Origin: Clostridium sp. 1001271B_151109_B4
GTDB lineage: Bacteria; Bacillota; Clostridia; Clostridiales; Clostridiaceae
Assembly (NCBI RefSeq): GCF_015670405.1
Contig: NZ_JADPBQ010000001.1
Span: forward strand, 118,177-182,176
DNA length: 64,000 bases
Direction of reading: 5' to 3'
Position numbers and translations under genes: made by a program. The stretch's first letter is position 1. Each line of letters starts with the position of its first letter. Positions 53,133 through 63,700 of this stretch are shown one piece after another. A model generated the notes under the pieces. It did no database searches, was not told the origin of the DNA, and saw only the letters and a program-made list of their open reading frames with translations.

Positions 53133-54029
53133 TTAATCATCACCAACATTGCGATTATTGTATGAATAAACATTATATTCTTGCCATATTTCTTCAAGAC
53201 TGTTAAATGTTGATGAAATATTTTCTTTTTCTCTCATTCCAACTGCAATTATTAGTGCATTTATTACTGATAATGGAGCAACCAATGAATCAACAAAAGA
53301 TGCCATATTACTTTGTGCAATTAATGCATAATCTGCTCTTGTTGCAAGTGGAGATAAAAAACTATCAGTAACTGCAACTACCCTTGCACCTCTATCTTGT
53401 GCAAAAGCTAATGCATCAATAGTTCTACTTGCATAACGTGGGAAGCCTATGCCTATTACTAAATCACCTTCACCTACATTAATCATTTGTTCAAAAATAT
53501 CAGAAATACCATACCCAACAGTTTTTACATTTTGTAGGATAATATTTAAGTAAAAACCTAAAAACTCAGCTAATGCCATAGAGCTTCTTAATCCTATAAT
53601 ATAAATTCTTTTTGCTGCAAAAATATTATTTACTACATCTTCAAATGTATTATAATCTATTTTTTCCATTGTAGCTCTTATATTTTCCATGTCAGCTTTT
53701 AATACACCCTTTAAAGCATGACCTTCAGTAATATAATCACTAGATAATTCTAATCTCTGTACTGTAGTTAATTTGTTTTTAATTAACTCTTGAAGAGATT
53801 TTTGAAGTTTAGGATAGCCTGAGAAACCTAATTCTATTGCAAATCTTACTACTGTAGATTCTGAGACTCCAACTGAAACACCTAGTTTTGCAGCTGTCAT
53901 AAATGCTGCCTTATCATAATTTTTTAATATGTATTCAGCAATTAGTTTTTGCCCCTTACTAAGTTTTGGAAATCTCATTTGAATTAATTTCATTAAATCC
54001 TTTGATTCATTGTTGTTACTTCTTTCCAT
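53133..54029 (-). CDS. MurR/RpiR family transcriptional regulator
   Basis: This 298-residue regulator has an N-terminal HTH_6 domain (KLGVSVGVSESTVVRFAIEL with GFSGYPKLQKSL) and a C-terminal SIS sugar-phosphate-binding domain (IIGLRSSMALAEFLGF, VIGIGFPRYASRT, ARVVAVTDS). It should respond to a phosphosugar. No sugar gene cluster lies beside it, so its regulon cannot be read from context. Confidence 0.92.
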   Translation of the reverse strand: MERSNNNESKDLMKLIQMRFPKLSKGQKLIAEYILKNYDKAAFMTAAKLGVSVGVSESTVVRFAIELGFSGYPKLQKSLQELIKNKLTTVQRLELSSDYITEGHALKGVLKADMENIRATMEKIDYNTFEDVVNNIFAAKRIYIIGLRSSMALAEFLGFYLNIILQNVKTVGYGISDIFEQMINVGEGDLVIGIGFPRYASRTIDALAFAQDRGARVVAVTDSFLSPLATRADYALIAQSNMASFVDSLVAPLSVINALIIAVGMREKENISSTFNSLEEIWQEYNVYSYNNRNVGDD

Positions 54030-54152
54030 TATTTCATTCTCCTATTTTAGTTAACTTCAATCATTTTAGCATTTTTTATTAATATAATCAATGAAATAAT
54101 TAATCTGAAATATAAAAAATGCAAGTAAAATAAATTAAAGTTCCAATAATGA

Positions 54153-54692
54153 CTATTTTTTTTCAATTATCATTAATAGTGGTGAGGTGCTAGATCTATT
54201 TATACATTCATGTAGCATTACACCATACTTGCTTTTAGGTAAATTTCTAGCAAAGTTAATAATGCAATTTTCCTCATCCTTACCTTCATTATGACCTCTA
54301 TAAATAGCTATTGATATAATACCGTTCTTAGCTAATAAATCTAATGATTTTTTTATACTTTCTAGGCTTGATTCTGCAAGTGTAGTTATATTTTTATCTC
54401 CACCTGGAAGATAGCCTAAGTTATAACAAACACAATTAATCTGTTCTTTTACATAGTTATCTATTTTAGCATGAGATTCATTTATAACAACTACATTATT
54501 ATTCTTATCAATATATTTATCACAAGCACTTTTTTGAATTTCAAAAGCATATACTTTTTTAAAATTACTTGATAAAAAATCGCAATCGTAACCATTTCCT
54601 AATGTAGCATCTACCGCGATATCTTTAGCAGAAACATATTCTTTAATTATATTGTGAGAAAGTAAACTCACATCAGATACATATTTAAACAT
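54153..54692 (-). CDS. Class I SAM methyltransferase, MnmM/YtqB-like
   Basis: This 179-residue methyltransferase has SAM motif I DATLGNGYDCDFL and the family-specific NLGYLPGGDKNITT followed by AESSLES. Bacillus YtqB (MnmM) methylates the tRNA wobble intermediate nm5s2U34 to mnm5s2U34, and this protein fits that family in length and motifs. It lies 10 bases after the pseudouridine synthase gene, forming an RNA-modification pair on the minus strand. Confidence 0.88.
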   Translation of the reverse strand: MFKYVSDVSLLSHNIIKEYVSAKDIAVDATLGNGYDCDFLSSNFKKVYAFEIQKSACDKYIDKNNNVVVINESHAKIDNYVKEQINCVCYNLGYLPGGDKNITTLAESSLESIKKSLDLLAKNGIISIAIYRGHNEGKDEENCIINFARNLPKSKYGVMLHECINRSSTSPLLMIIEKK

Positions 54693-54702
54693 AAAAAAAC
54701 TC

Positions 54703-55443
54703 CTATAAATTTTTTATATAATTTAATTCTTCAGAAGTTAAATCTCGCCATTGCCCTTTTTTTAGGTATCCAAGCTTTATATCACCTATAGAAACTCTTT
54801 TTAAACTTATTACTTCATGATTTAAAGAGGCACACATTTTTCTTATTTGTCTATTTTTCCCTTCATGTATTGATATTTCAACGGTAGATATAACTTCACT
54901 ACTATTTTTTCTTGAGTTAAAAGATTTTTCTTCAGAAATTATATCTATTTCTGCCTCTGCAGTTATATATCCACCAATATCTATTCCAGATTTAAACTTC
55001 TTTAAATCACTTTCAGTAAATTTACCTCTACATTCAGCTATATACTTTTTCTTAATAGAAACTCTAGGATGAATTATATTATTATATATACTACCATCAT
55101 TAGTTAGCAAAAGTAAGCCTGAACTATCATAATCTAATCTTCCGATTGGATAAATTCTTTCATTTACATTTACTATATCTAATACAGTTTTACGCCCCTT
55201 TTCATCTTTAGCCGAAGTAATGTATCCTTCTGGTTTATTAAGCATAATATATACTTTCTTTTCTTCAATCTTTATAATTTTATTATTAAACTCTACTGTA
55301 TCTTTTTCAGGATCAATTTTTGTACCTAGTTCATTAACTACAATTCCATTAACCTTAACTTTACCTTCTAAAATTATTTCTTCACATTTTCTTCTAGAAG
55401 CTACACCACATTGAGCCATGTACTTTTGTAATCTTTCTTCCAT
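54703..55443 (-). CDS. RsuA/RluB family pseudouridine synthase
   Basis: This 246-residue rRNA pseudouridine synthase has an N-terminal S4 RNA-binding domain (RLQKYMAQCGVASRRKCEE) and the catalytic motif GRLDYDSSGLLLLTNDG with the nucleophilic Asp. KNRQIRKMC lies further downstream. It is most like RluB, which acts on 23S rRNA, but target specificity cannot be fixed by eye. The ATG at 55443 is chosen with GGAG 8 bases upstream. Confidence 0.92.
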   Translation of the reverse strand: MEERLQKYMAQCGVASRRKCEEIILEGKVKVNGIVVNELGTKIDPEKDTVEFNNKIIKIEEKKVYIMLNKPEGYITSAKDEKGRKTVLDIVNVNERIYPIGRLDYDSSGLLLLTNDGSIYNNIIHPRVSIKKKYIAECRGKFTESDLKKFKSGIDIGGYITAEAEIDIISEEKSFNSRKNSSEVISTVEISIHEGKNRQIRKMCASLNHEVISLKRVSIGDIKLGYLKKGQWRDLTSEELNYIKNL

Positions 55444-55646
55444 TATTTTCACTCCGTCTCCTAATATTCAAGGTAATTATATATTTAATATTAAATTAAT
55501 ACAACTATATCTTTAATTATATAAGGAAAAGTTAATGTAAACTGCATCTTATGTAAAAATAATCGATTAATGGTTTATTTTATGATAATATATAATTATT
55601 GCTATTTTTATAAATATTAGTTATAGATGAAAAGGGGCTAGATATT

Positions 55647-56846
55647 ATGCATTTAGAAAAAATTATAAATGTCAGAAAAAATATAAAGGATACAGTTATA
55701 AAAACACCATTATTGTATAGTAATATTTTTAGTGAAATGTGTAAAAATAATGTTTATATGAAATGTGAAAATTTACAGTTAACTGGTGCTTATAAGTTAA
55801 GAGGTGCATTAAATAAAATTATATCATTAAGTGAAACTGAAAAATCTAAGGGGGTTATTTGTTCTTCAGCTGGAAATCATGCACAAGGAGTTGCATATGC
55901 TTCTTCATTAGTTGGGGTTAGTTCAACTATAGTAATGCCTGAAACTACGCCATACTTAAAAGTAGAATCAACTAAAAACTATGGTGGAAATGTTATATTA
56001 CACGGAAAGTGCTATGATGATGCATTCATGAAAGCAAAGTCACTAGAAGAAGAGGAAGAAAGAGTATTTATACATCCATTTGATGATATGGATGTAATTT
56101 ATGGACAAGGTACCATTGCCTTAGAGATTTTTGAGGATATAAGTGATTTTGATTATATAGTAGCGCCGATTGGTGGCGGTGGACTAATAAGTGGACTTAG
56201 TCTTGCTGCAAAAGAACTAAATCCTAATATTAAGATAATTGGGGTGCAAGCCGAAGGTGCTCCTTCAATGGCATTAAGTATAAAAAACAATAAAATTTGT
56301 ACATTAGATTCTGTTAATACACTTGCAGATGGTATTTCAGTTAAAACACCTGGTAGTCGTACATTTGAAATAGTAAAAGATTATGTGGATGAGATAATTA
56401 CTGTTTCTGAAGGAGAAATAGTAGAAGCATTTCTTCTATTAGCTGAAAAACATAAGTTATTAGCTGAAGCTTCGGGGGTAGTTACTTTAGCTGCGCTTAA
56501 TCAACTGAATGTTGAAGAGAAAAAAGTATGCTGTGTTATAAGTGGAGGAAATATAGATATGTTAACTATCTCATCACTTATAAATAATGGATTAGTATCT
56601 AAAGGTAGATTACTTTGTTTTTCTGTTGAGCTTAAAAATGTTCCAGGTGAATTATTAAAAATATCAAGTATTTTAGCTAGTGAAAATGCAAATGTAGTAA
56701 AACTTGAACATAATCAATTTAAAGCAATTAACAGAATTCACAATGTATTATTAGAAGTAACAGTTGAAACCAATGGACATGAACATATAGAAAATATATT
56801 AAGTGTTTTTAAGGAAAATGATTATCAAATAAATGTTATGTATTAA
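55647..56846 (+). CDS. ilvA: Threonine ammonia-lyase (threonine dehydratase)
   Basis: This 399-residue PLP enzyme deaminates threonine to 2-oxobutanoate. The PLP lysine is in LTGAYKLRGALNK (near residue 53), and the glycine loop is GGGGLISGLSLAA. The last 75 residues form an ACT-like domain (VPGELLKISSILA). This short form with one ACT domain occurs both in isoleucine synthesis and in catabolism; no ilv genes are adjacent, so a catabolic role (TdcB-like) is equally possible. It is monocistronic. Confidence 0.93.
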   Translation: MHLEKIINVRKNIKDTVIKTPLLYSNIFSEMCKNNVYMKCENLQLTGAYKLRGALNKIISLSETEKSKGVICSSAGNHAQGVAYASSLVGVSSTIVMPETTPYLKVESTKNYGGNVILHGKCYDDAFMKAKSLEEEEERVFIHPFDDMDVIYGQGTIALEIFEDISDFDYIVAPIGGGGLISGLSLAAKELNPNIKIIGVQAEGAPSMALSIKNNKICTLDSVNTLADGISVKTPGSRTFEIVKDYVDEIITVSEGEIVEAFLLLAEKHKLLAEASGVVTLAALNQLNVEEKKVCCVISGGNIDMLTISSLINNGLVSKGRLLCFSVELKNVPGELLKISSILASENANVVKLEHNQFKAINRIHNVLLEVTVETNGHEHIENILSVFKENDYQINVMY

Positions 56847-56883
56847 AAAAATAGGATAATGTTTTTACATTATCCTATTTTTA
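56845..56883. terminator. Bidirectional terminator between ilvA and pyrE
   Basis: AAATAGGATAATGT (56849-56862) pairs with ACATTATCCTATTT (56867-56880), T-rich on both strands. Confidence 0.9.
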
Positions 56884-56885
56884 TA

Positions 56886-57557
56886 TTAAACACCATATTT
56901 TTTGTAATATTCTGATATAGCAGCTTTAATATTATCATCAATATATATAGTTCCATCTATTTCTCTATTATATAGATATTCAACTACTTCAGCCATAGTA
57001 ACTATTGGATATGTTGTTATACCGAAAGCTTCTTTGATTTCTGATTGAGCAGATTGTTCACCTCTACCCTTTTCCATTCTATCTACTGAAATAACTAATC
57101 CACATATTTCAACGTCACCTTGAGCTTTTAAGATTGGTGCTGTTTCATAAATTGAAGTTCCTGCAGTCATTACATCTTCAACTATAACTACTTTCTTTGT
57201 ATTATCTAATTTAGCTCCAAGTAAAATACCACCTTCACCGTGATCTTTAACTTCTTTTCTATTAGAGCAATACTCAACATTAGCTCCATATAATTTATTC
57301 ATTGCTATAGCTGTTGTAACAGTTAATGGAATTCCTTTATAAGCAGGTCCGAACAATACATCAACTTCTGATCCTATACGCTCTTTTATTGTTTGAGCAT
57401 AGAACTCTCCTAGTTTCTCAAGTTGTTCTCCAGTTGTATAATTTCCAGTATTAATAAAGAAAGGTGTTTGACGACCACTCTTTGTAACGAATTCCCCAAA
57501 TCTTAAAACATTACTTTTAACCATAAATTCTATAAATTCTTGTTTATATTTTTGCAT
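56886..57557 (-). CDS. pyrE: Orotate phosphoribosyltransferase
   Basis: This 223-residue enzyme joins orotate and PRPP to form OMP in pyrimidine synthesis. The PRPP-binding loop is VVIVEDVMTAGTSIYE. FGPAYKGIPL and NRKEVKDHGEGG form the active-site loop. The ATG at 57557 has GAGGAG upstream. It stands apart from other pyr genes in this window. Confidence 0.96.
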   Translation of the reverse strand: MQKYKQEFIEFMVKSNVLRFGEFVTKSGRQTPFFINTGNYTTGEQLEKLGEFYAQTIKERIGSEVDVLFGPAYKGIPLTVTTAIAMNKLYGANVEYCSNRKEVKDHGEGGILLGAKLDNTKKVVIVEDVMTAGTSIYETAPILKAQGDVEICGLVISVDRMEKGRGEQSAQSEIKEAFGITTYPIVTMAEVVEYLYNREIDGTIYIDDNIKAAISEYYKKYGV

Positions 57558-57700
57558 AGAAAACAACTCCTCTTATATGTATATTTTTCTTAAATATTGT
57601 AACATCATTCGTGAAAAAAAGCTAATGAATTTTATGAGATTTTAATATTTTAAAAAATTATGGCAATAATTCTATATATAACTGTATATAGGAGGAATCT

Positions 57701-58654
57701 ATGAGAAAAAAAAGAGTAGTGCTAATTATTGTAAGTATTTTAATATGTTTAATTATAGGATTCTTAAATTCAACACATTTTAAGTTTTTGTATGAGGTTC
57801 TTAAATTAGGTAATAGCTTGCCAACTATATCAAGTGATTTTTATAGTGAACCTATTGAAGATATAACTTATAAAGATATAACATACAAGAATGATGGTGG
57901 CAAATCACTAAAATTAGATTTATATATTAATGAAGAACTAAAAGAGCCAAAGCCTGTTATTATTTATGTATTTGGAAATGGATGGATGTATGGTGATAAG
58001 GTTATTCCCCAAGCTATTTCATCAATCATTGATTTATTAAAAGATGAAGGATTTGCTGTTATAAGTACATCCTACGAATTAATGGATAATAAAGTAATAT
58101 TTGATAAACAAATATCTGATGTAAAAGATACAATAAGATGGGTATATAAAAATAAAGATAAATATAATTTTGATGTAGATAATATTGGACTTATTGGACC
58201 ATCAGCTGGTGCACAACTATCAATGATTGCAGCCTTTTCTGATAATGATGAATTTATTGGTGATGTTTCATTAAAGAAATATCCATCAAAAGTAAAATAT
58301 ATTGTTGATTTATTTGGTCCTTCTGATTTGAGTAAAATAAACTTAAGTGCAGGTCCAAGTGAAATTGTCGATCAGTTTACTACTGAAGATATAGAAAGCT
58401 ACTCTAAATTATATAGTCCTATCAATTATATTAAAGAGGATTTACCAGATACATTAATTATACATAGTAAAAAAGACAATATAGTTCCTTATGATACTTC
58501 TGTTGAATTATATGAAAGAGGTATAGAGCTAAACAATAAATTTTACTTTTATACTTTAGAAAATTGTACTCACTACTTAGAGAATTTATCTAATAAAGAT
58601 GCTTTAGAGCTTTATATGAAGATTGTTGATTTTATTCTTTCTGAAATTAAATAA
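57701..58654 (+). CDS. Membrane-anchored or secreted alpha/beta hydrolase (BD-FAE-like esterase)
   Basis: This 317-residue protein has an N-terminal hydrophobic signal or anchor (VVLIIVSILICLIIGF). An alpha/beta hydrolase domain follows, with VFGNGWMYGDK as oxyanion region in place of the usual HGGGW, nucleophile Ser in GPSAGAQ, Asp in SKKDNIVP and His in CTHYLEN. It resembles BD-FAE/esterase-lipase proteins. The substrate is unknown; carbohydrate esters are common in this group. AGGAGGA gives a strong ribosome binding site. Confidence 0.85.
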   Translation: MRKKRVVLIIVSILICLIIGFLNSTHFKFLYEVLKLGNSLPTISSDFYSEPIEDITYKDITYKNDGGKSLKLDLYINEELKEPKPVIIYVFGNGWMYGDKVIPQAISSIIDLLKDEGFAVISTSYELMDNKVIFDKQISDVKDTIRWVYKNKDKYNFDVDNIGLIGPSAGAQLSMIAAFSDNDEFIGDVSLKKYPSKVKYIVDLFGPSDLSKINLSAGPSEIVDQFTTEDIESYSKLYSPINYIKEDLPDTLIIHSKKDNIVPYDTSVELYERGIELNNKFYFYTLENCTHYLENLSNKDALELYMKIVDFILSEIK

Positions 58655-58679
58655 AAAAATTTAATAAGTTATTACTATT

Positions 58680-58720
58680 GAACTGCCTCCAGTCAAGTAG
58701 ACAGAAGCAGTTCATTTTTA
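58680..58720. terminator. Probable bidirectional terminator
   Basis: GAACTGC pairs with GCAGTTC around a 20-base interior that may pair partly; T-rich on the plus side. Confidence 0.65.
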
Positions 58721-58754
58721 TATAAATTATTATTTTTTTATTAGAAATTATTAT

Positions 58755-59699
58755 TTATATAATCATACTTATTGGTACAACTAATAAAGATTCACCAGGA
58801 ACTTTAAATCTTGGTTGTTCTGGCAAATAAATCCCATTGCTAGAAAGTCTTTGCATCAAAGGAGAACAGCAACTTAAAAAGTTTTCATAAAAGTTCGCTT
58901 GTCCTGATTTTCTTAATAAATGGATACAATGATTATTATCACATTTTCTTATGACTTTTCCTATTACCGTACAAGGACATTCTTCATTATCATAAATATT
59001 TGCATAGGTACTAACGAAATTATTATTATTTACTGTTAAAACAACATCTGTATTTCCACAATTAATAATCATATCTTGACTGTTATTAACAGTTAAAAGT
59101 GACTTTAAGTAATCTACTTGCTTATACATAGTATTATAATTAAGTAGTGAATTATCTAAATCATTAGAAGAATTACATATACAATTTAAATTATCTGTTC
59201 CTAAACAAGAAAGTAAATTTGATAGACTATCTATGTATGACACCATAGACTCATTAGTAATATTACCACTTAATTTAATATAATCTCCAGAGTTTATTGT
59301 ATCGATTGAAGAATATTCGGAAAATTCTTTGATTAAATTAGCTTCATTTAAACCTTGCAATAATTGTTGATGAATTTCAAAAGTTGTATAAATTCGTGTT
59401 AATTCTTCTTCACGTCTAATAAATCTTCTACCTTCAACAGATTGATTATCCTTATTTAATGTTGTTATAGTATCTGCTTCAGTAAAATTTTTACCTTTAT
59501 ATCCATCTCGCTCATCGCGAATACATCTATCTTCTCCATAATGTTGGTTCGATCCTTCATTTCCAGTTTTAGCACTTAAGGTTCTATCTTCAATAAATCT
59601 CGAAGTTCTTTTTTCTATAAATCCATCAATAACTAGTGAATTTAAATTCTTAGTCAATGATTCATCTAGATAAATAAGTAAATCAAGAGCATCTGCCAA
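58755..59699 (-). CDS. DUF6414-like protein of unknown function
   Basis: This 314-residue protein starts with a region reading IYLDESLTKNLNSLVIDGF, recalling the DUF6414 family, in which YLDE near the N-terminus is typical. The middle is polar and the C-terminal half holds about twelve cysteines, some in CICN and CPC pairs. No signal peptide or membrane segment is evident. GGAGGT precedes the ATG. The function is unknown. Confidence 0.65.
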   Translation of the reverse strand: MADALDLLIYLDESLTKNLNSLVIDGFIEKRTSRFIEDRTLSAKTGNEGSNQHYGEDRCIRDERDGYKGKNFTEADTITTLNKDNQSVEGRRFIRREEELTRIYTTFEIHQQLLQGLNEANLIKEFSEYSSIDTINSGDYIKLSGNITNESMVSYIDSLSNLLSCLGTDNLNCICNSSNDLDNSLLNYNTMYKQVDYLKSLLTVNNSQDMIINCGNTDVVLTVNNNNFVSTYANIYDNEECPCTVIGKVIRKCDNNHCIHLLRKSGQANFYENFLSCCSPLMQRLSSNGIYLPEQPRFKVPGESLLVVPISMII

Positions 59700-59757
59700 A
59701 GAAGTTACCTCCTTATTAATTAAAAAGCCTCATATTATATTATTCTAAAGTAGATAA

Positions 59758-60570
59758 TTAAGTACGTAATAATGAAAATAAAATACTAGTTAGTAATATA
59801 ATCGCTATTACAAGGAGTGAAATTATTGTTGAAATAGTTATTCCAAAGAACGCTATAAATAATTTTACTCCTGTAAACATTAAAATAAATGCTACTCCAT
59901 ATTTTATATATTTAAACATACTATTTAATTTAGCTAAAAGAAAATACAAGCTTCTTAAACCTAATATAGCAAATATATTAGAACTATAAACAATATAAGG
60001 ATTGGTAGTAATAGAAAAAATAGCTGGTATTGAATCCATAGCAAAAATAATATCTGAACTTTCAATTAATACTAAGATTAATAGTAATGGAGTTGCATGT
60101 AGCACTCCATTTTTACGTACAAAAAAACATTCACCACATAAATCATCAGTAACAGGAATTATCTTTTTCATAATTTTTAATACTTTACTATCTGAAAAAT
60201 CAACAGCTTCTTCTTTATTGAATAATATTTTCATACCACTACAAAATAAGAAAAATCCAAAAATATATAGTATCCAATGGAATGTGTTTACTATTGCAAC
60301 TCCTAAAAAAATAAACATAAACCTTAATACTATTGCACCAAGTATTCCATATGTTAAAACTCTTTTTTGATATGAAATGGGTATATTAAAGGATGTAAAG
60401 ACAAGTAAAAATAGAAATAAATTATCTACACTTAAACTTAATTCTATTATGTATCCACCAAGAAACTCTAATCCAGGTTCTGCTCCAAAAATAACATAAA
60501 TAAAAATATTAACTACAATTGCTAGGCTTACCCATAAAGCAAAATTTTTTAATGCACTTCTCGCTTTCAA
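59758..60570 (-). CDS. TerC/Alx family membrane protein
   Basis: This 270-residue protein has seven or more membrane segments. The family acidic motifs are ELSLSVDNLFLFLLVF and ESSDIIFAMDSIPAIF. Members of this family export metal ions, with manganese as the best-supported substrate for Alx and relatives. The region upstream is only about 150 bases and shows no yybP-ykoY manganese riboswitch that I can recognise. AAGGAGAA precedes the ATG. Confidence 0.9.
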   Translation of the reverse strand: MKARSALKNFALWVSLAIVVNIFIYVIFGAEPGLEFLGGYIIELSLSVDNLFLFLLVFTSFNIPISYQKRVLTYGILGAIVLRFMFIFLGVAIVNTFHWILYIFGFFLFCSGMKILFNKEEAVDFSDSKVLKIMKKIIPVTDDLCGECFFVRKNGVLHATPLLLILVLIESSDIIFAMDSIPAIFSITTNPYIVYSSNIFAILGLRSLYFLLAKLNSMFKYIKYGVAFILMFTGVKLFIAFFGITISTIISLLVIAIILLTSILFSLLRT

Positions 60571-60642
60571 AATATTTCTCCTTTATAATTAATTCACAGA
60601 ATAAATATATGATTTAAGTAACTGTTTTATTTGTTAATAATT

Positions 60643-60685
60643 CAAAAAGTAAGATTAAAATAAAATTTAATCTTACTTTCTTTTT
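60643..60685 (-). terminator. Terminator of the pullulanase gene
   Basis: AAAGTAAGATTAAA pairs perfectly with TTTAATCTTACTTT; on the minus strand it is followed by TTTTT. Confidence 0.88.
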
Positions 60686-60724
60686 TAGTTTTAATATTTT
60701 TAATTGTAATTACTACTATAATAT

Positions 60725-63700
60725 TTAATTGAAATTTATATTGTTGCATAAAATCATAATTGAATATGATTTTAATCCTGGAATTTGATTATTAAAAACG
60801 GTATTTATAATTTTCATTCCAGCAGTATTTTCATTTGCGATAATATTCCAATAACCACTGCTAGAAGATGGGATATAGTTGTTTACGTCATAATTATCAA
60901 TATTTGTTCCATTATAAACAACAACTACTTCTCCTTTGTTATAATTATTTAAATTAATATGCTGAATTAAAACACCACAATTTTCACTATTACCAGCAAA
61001 AATAAAGTTAATATTATTTTTTATAATTTCAGGATCTCCAACCTTAAAATGTGGTAGACTTTTTCTGATTTCGATTAATCCTTTATTATAATTGAAAACA
61101 TCTATAAACTTTTCCTTATCATTCCATTTTATAGAGTTTATATCATCACTGCTTTTATAGCTATTATGATCACCTTGTTTTGTTTTTAAAAATTCAGCTC
61201 CATATTGAATAAATGGAATACCTTGTGCTGAAAATATTATTGCCATTCCTAAAATATTCTGTCTAACAAGACTTGAACTTAAAGGATAATTAGGTATGTT
61301 TTTTCGATAATCACCAGAGTTTAAACTTGGATTTTGACTTTTTTCTATTTGATCCCAAATGGTATAATTATCATGAGCATCAATATAATTAATGCTTTCA
61401 TTTGGCTTAGCTGTTAGGGTATATATAGAACCTTTTAACCCTTCAATTATGCTCCATGAAAAATCGGAACTGCAAGAATTGCCATTTATAAATCCACAAG
61501 AGGGACTATTATTTCCTCTAATTGCATCTCTAAAAGTATCATTAAATACAGAAAAATTTTCGTTTTTTTGTGATCCTTTATAAGTTCCATTAGTTAGTGG
61601 TGAGCTACCACCCTTCCATGGTTCGCCATATATTAAAAAGTTCTTATCAATTTTAGCTGTTTTTCGTACGATTTCCTTTGTAGTATCAATATCTAATAAT
61701 TCCATTAAGTCAAATCTTATTCCATCTATTTTATAATCTTTAATCCAATGCATGCAAGAGTCAATAATAAACTTTCTAACCATAGGTTTTTCAGAAGCAA
61801 GTTCATTTCCACAACCTGAACCATTTGTATATCGTCCTAAATGGTCTGTTCTAAAATAATAACCTGGTACAATATTATCCATGTTAATAGTAGACATCAT
61901 ATGGTTATAAACCATATCCATTATTACTCTTATACCTTTTTCATGAAACTTCATAATCATTTGTCTTAATTCAATTATTCTTGTTATAGGATTATAAGGA
62001 TTACTACAATAACTACCCTCAGGTGCATTAAAGTTTTTAGGATCATATCCCCAATTTCTGTTATTAGAGCTTGGAAAACGTTCATCTACAGAGCCAAAAT
62101 CAAATACAGGCATTAAATGAACATGCGTAACTCCTAATTCACATAAATGATCTATTGCTGTTTTAATAGATTTACCACTATAAGGATTGCTATATATTGT
62201 GTTTTCTTCTACTGCTCCTAAATAAGTGCCTCTCAGGCCATCAATTACGCCTGAACTTTTATCAATAGTAAAATCCCTAATATGCATTTCATAGATGATT
62301 GAATCATCTTTATTCACTAATGAAGGTATACTATGGTTAATAAATCCTATAGGTTTAGTACTTCTTTCATTGATATCTAATACATAGCCTTTATCACCAT
62401 TTACAGAAACTGAATTTGCATATGGATCAACTGCATATGTTACATTTTCTATAATTTCTCCATTTACATCTACATCTCTAAAATAAAGTTTATATAAATA
62501 ATATAAGCCATCAGCATCCTCTTTATTTAAAACTGTAGAATAAACTCCAGTTTTATAGTCATATACCATTTGATATCTAGTTACGTCAGCTTCATGATTT
62601 ATATACCAATCCTTGTATAATAATAATTCTACCTTTATGCTAGTAGGAGCCCATAATTTAAATGAAATTGAATTATTTAAATAAGTCACACCAAGGTCTT
62701 CTTTAGAGTAATAAAATTTATCTAAATAATCACGCATCAAAATTTTATATGGCCTATAGGTATTAGAAGCTGATACCAACAATAAGTCATTTGCACGAAT
62801 ATGATGAGGGAGGTTTGTTATAATAATCTTCTTTCCTCTTATAATTGAAGAGGTACCCTCTACTTTTTCACCATTTAAATAAAGTTCAAAATCAATTCCT
62901 AATAAAGGCTCACTAGTAAGATAAATTTTAACTTTGTTGGCATTATCCATTACAGCAAATTTTATATTAGTTTGACTTGCAACTAACGCATCTCTAAGAG
63001 ATTTATAACTTCTATTATCTCCGTGAATAAGGTAAATATCTTTGTAATTACCTTTTAAATCATAAGTAATTGTCTGTTCTGACCAATAATTTATCCAATT
63101 ATTTCCCCACTGTTTTTTTCTTACGATTAAGTAATCATTATTAATATAACTAGAAAAACCAAAGTCTGTGTTATAGGTAAAGTTTTTCTCTTCACCAGAA
63201 GAATTTTCACCAAAGCTCCAACAATTCCAGATAAAATCATTTCCTTCATAATTGCTATCTTCTATATAAAAATGAACTAAAGTTCCTTCATAATTATTAT
63301 TTTTAACCTTTATTTTTTTCTTTGAAGTATACTCATTATTTATAGAAGTTCCATTGATAATAATTTCATATCCTTCTGGAACATTTTTATCAACAAATAA
63401 ATAATTATTTTTAATTTCTATGCCAGGATAACTATTTTCTATGAACCAATTCATTTCAGTAAGGGAAATCCTGCCATATAGTCCTGTACAAACTCCTAAT
63501 AATTCAACTGGTCGTTTATAAGTTACTACATTACTAGAAGAATAAATTTTTAAGACATTTTTAATAGGCTCCCATATAAAACTAAAGCTATTTTTTTCGC
63601 TACCCTCTGAATCTACCCATAATTCATTTCCATTAGCGTCAATTAAAATATATTTATATTTATATTTTCCAGGCTTCAATTTACTTGGGAATTTTATTTC

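Noticed and set aside
60571-60724. A yybP-ykoY manganese riboswitch ahead of the TerC gene
   Set aside because: The region immediately upstream of the TerC gene is short and consists of an AT-rich stretch plus the pullulanase terminator; no conserved riboswitch core was seen.
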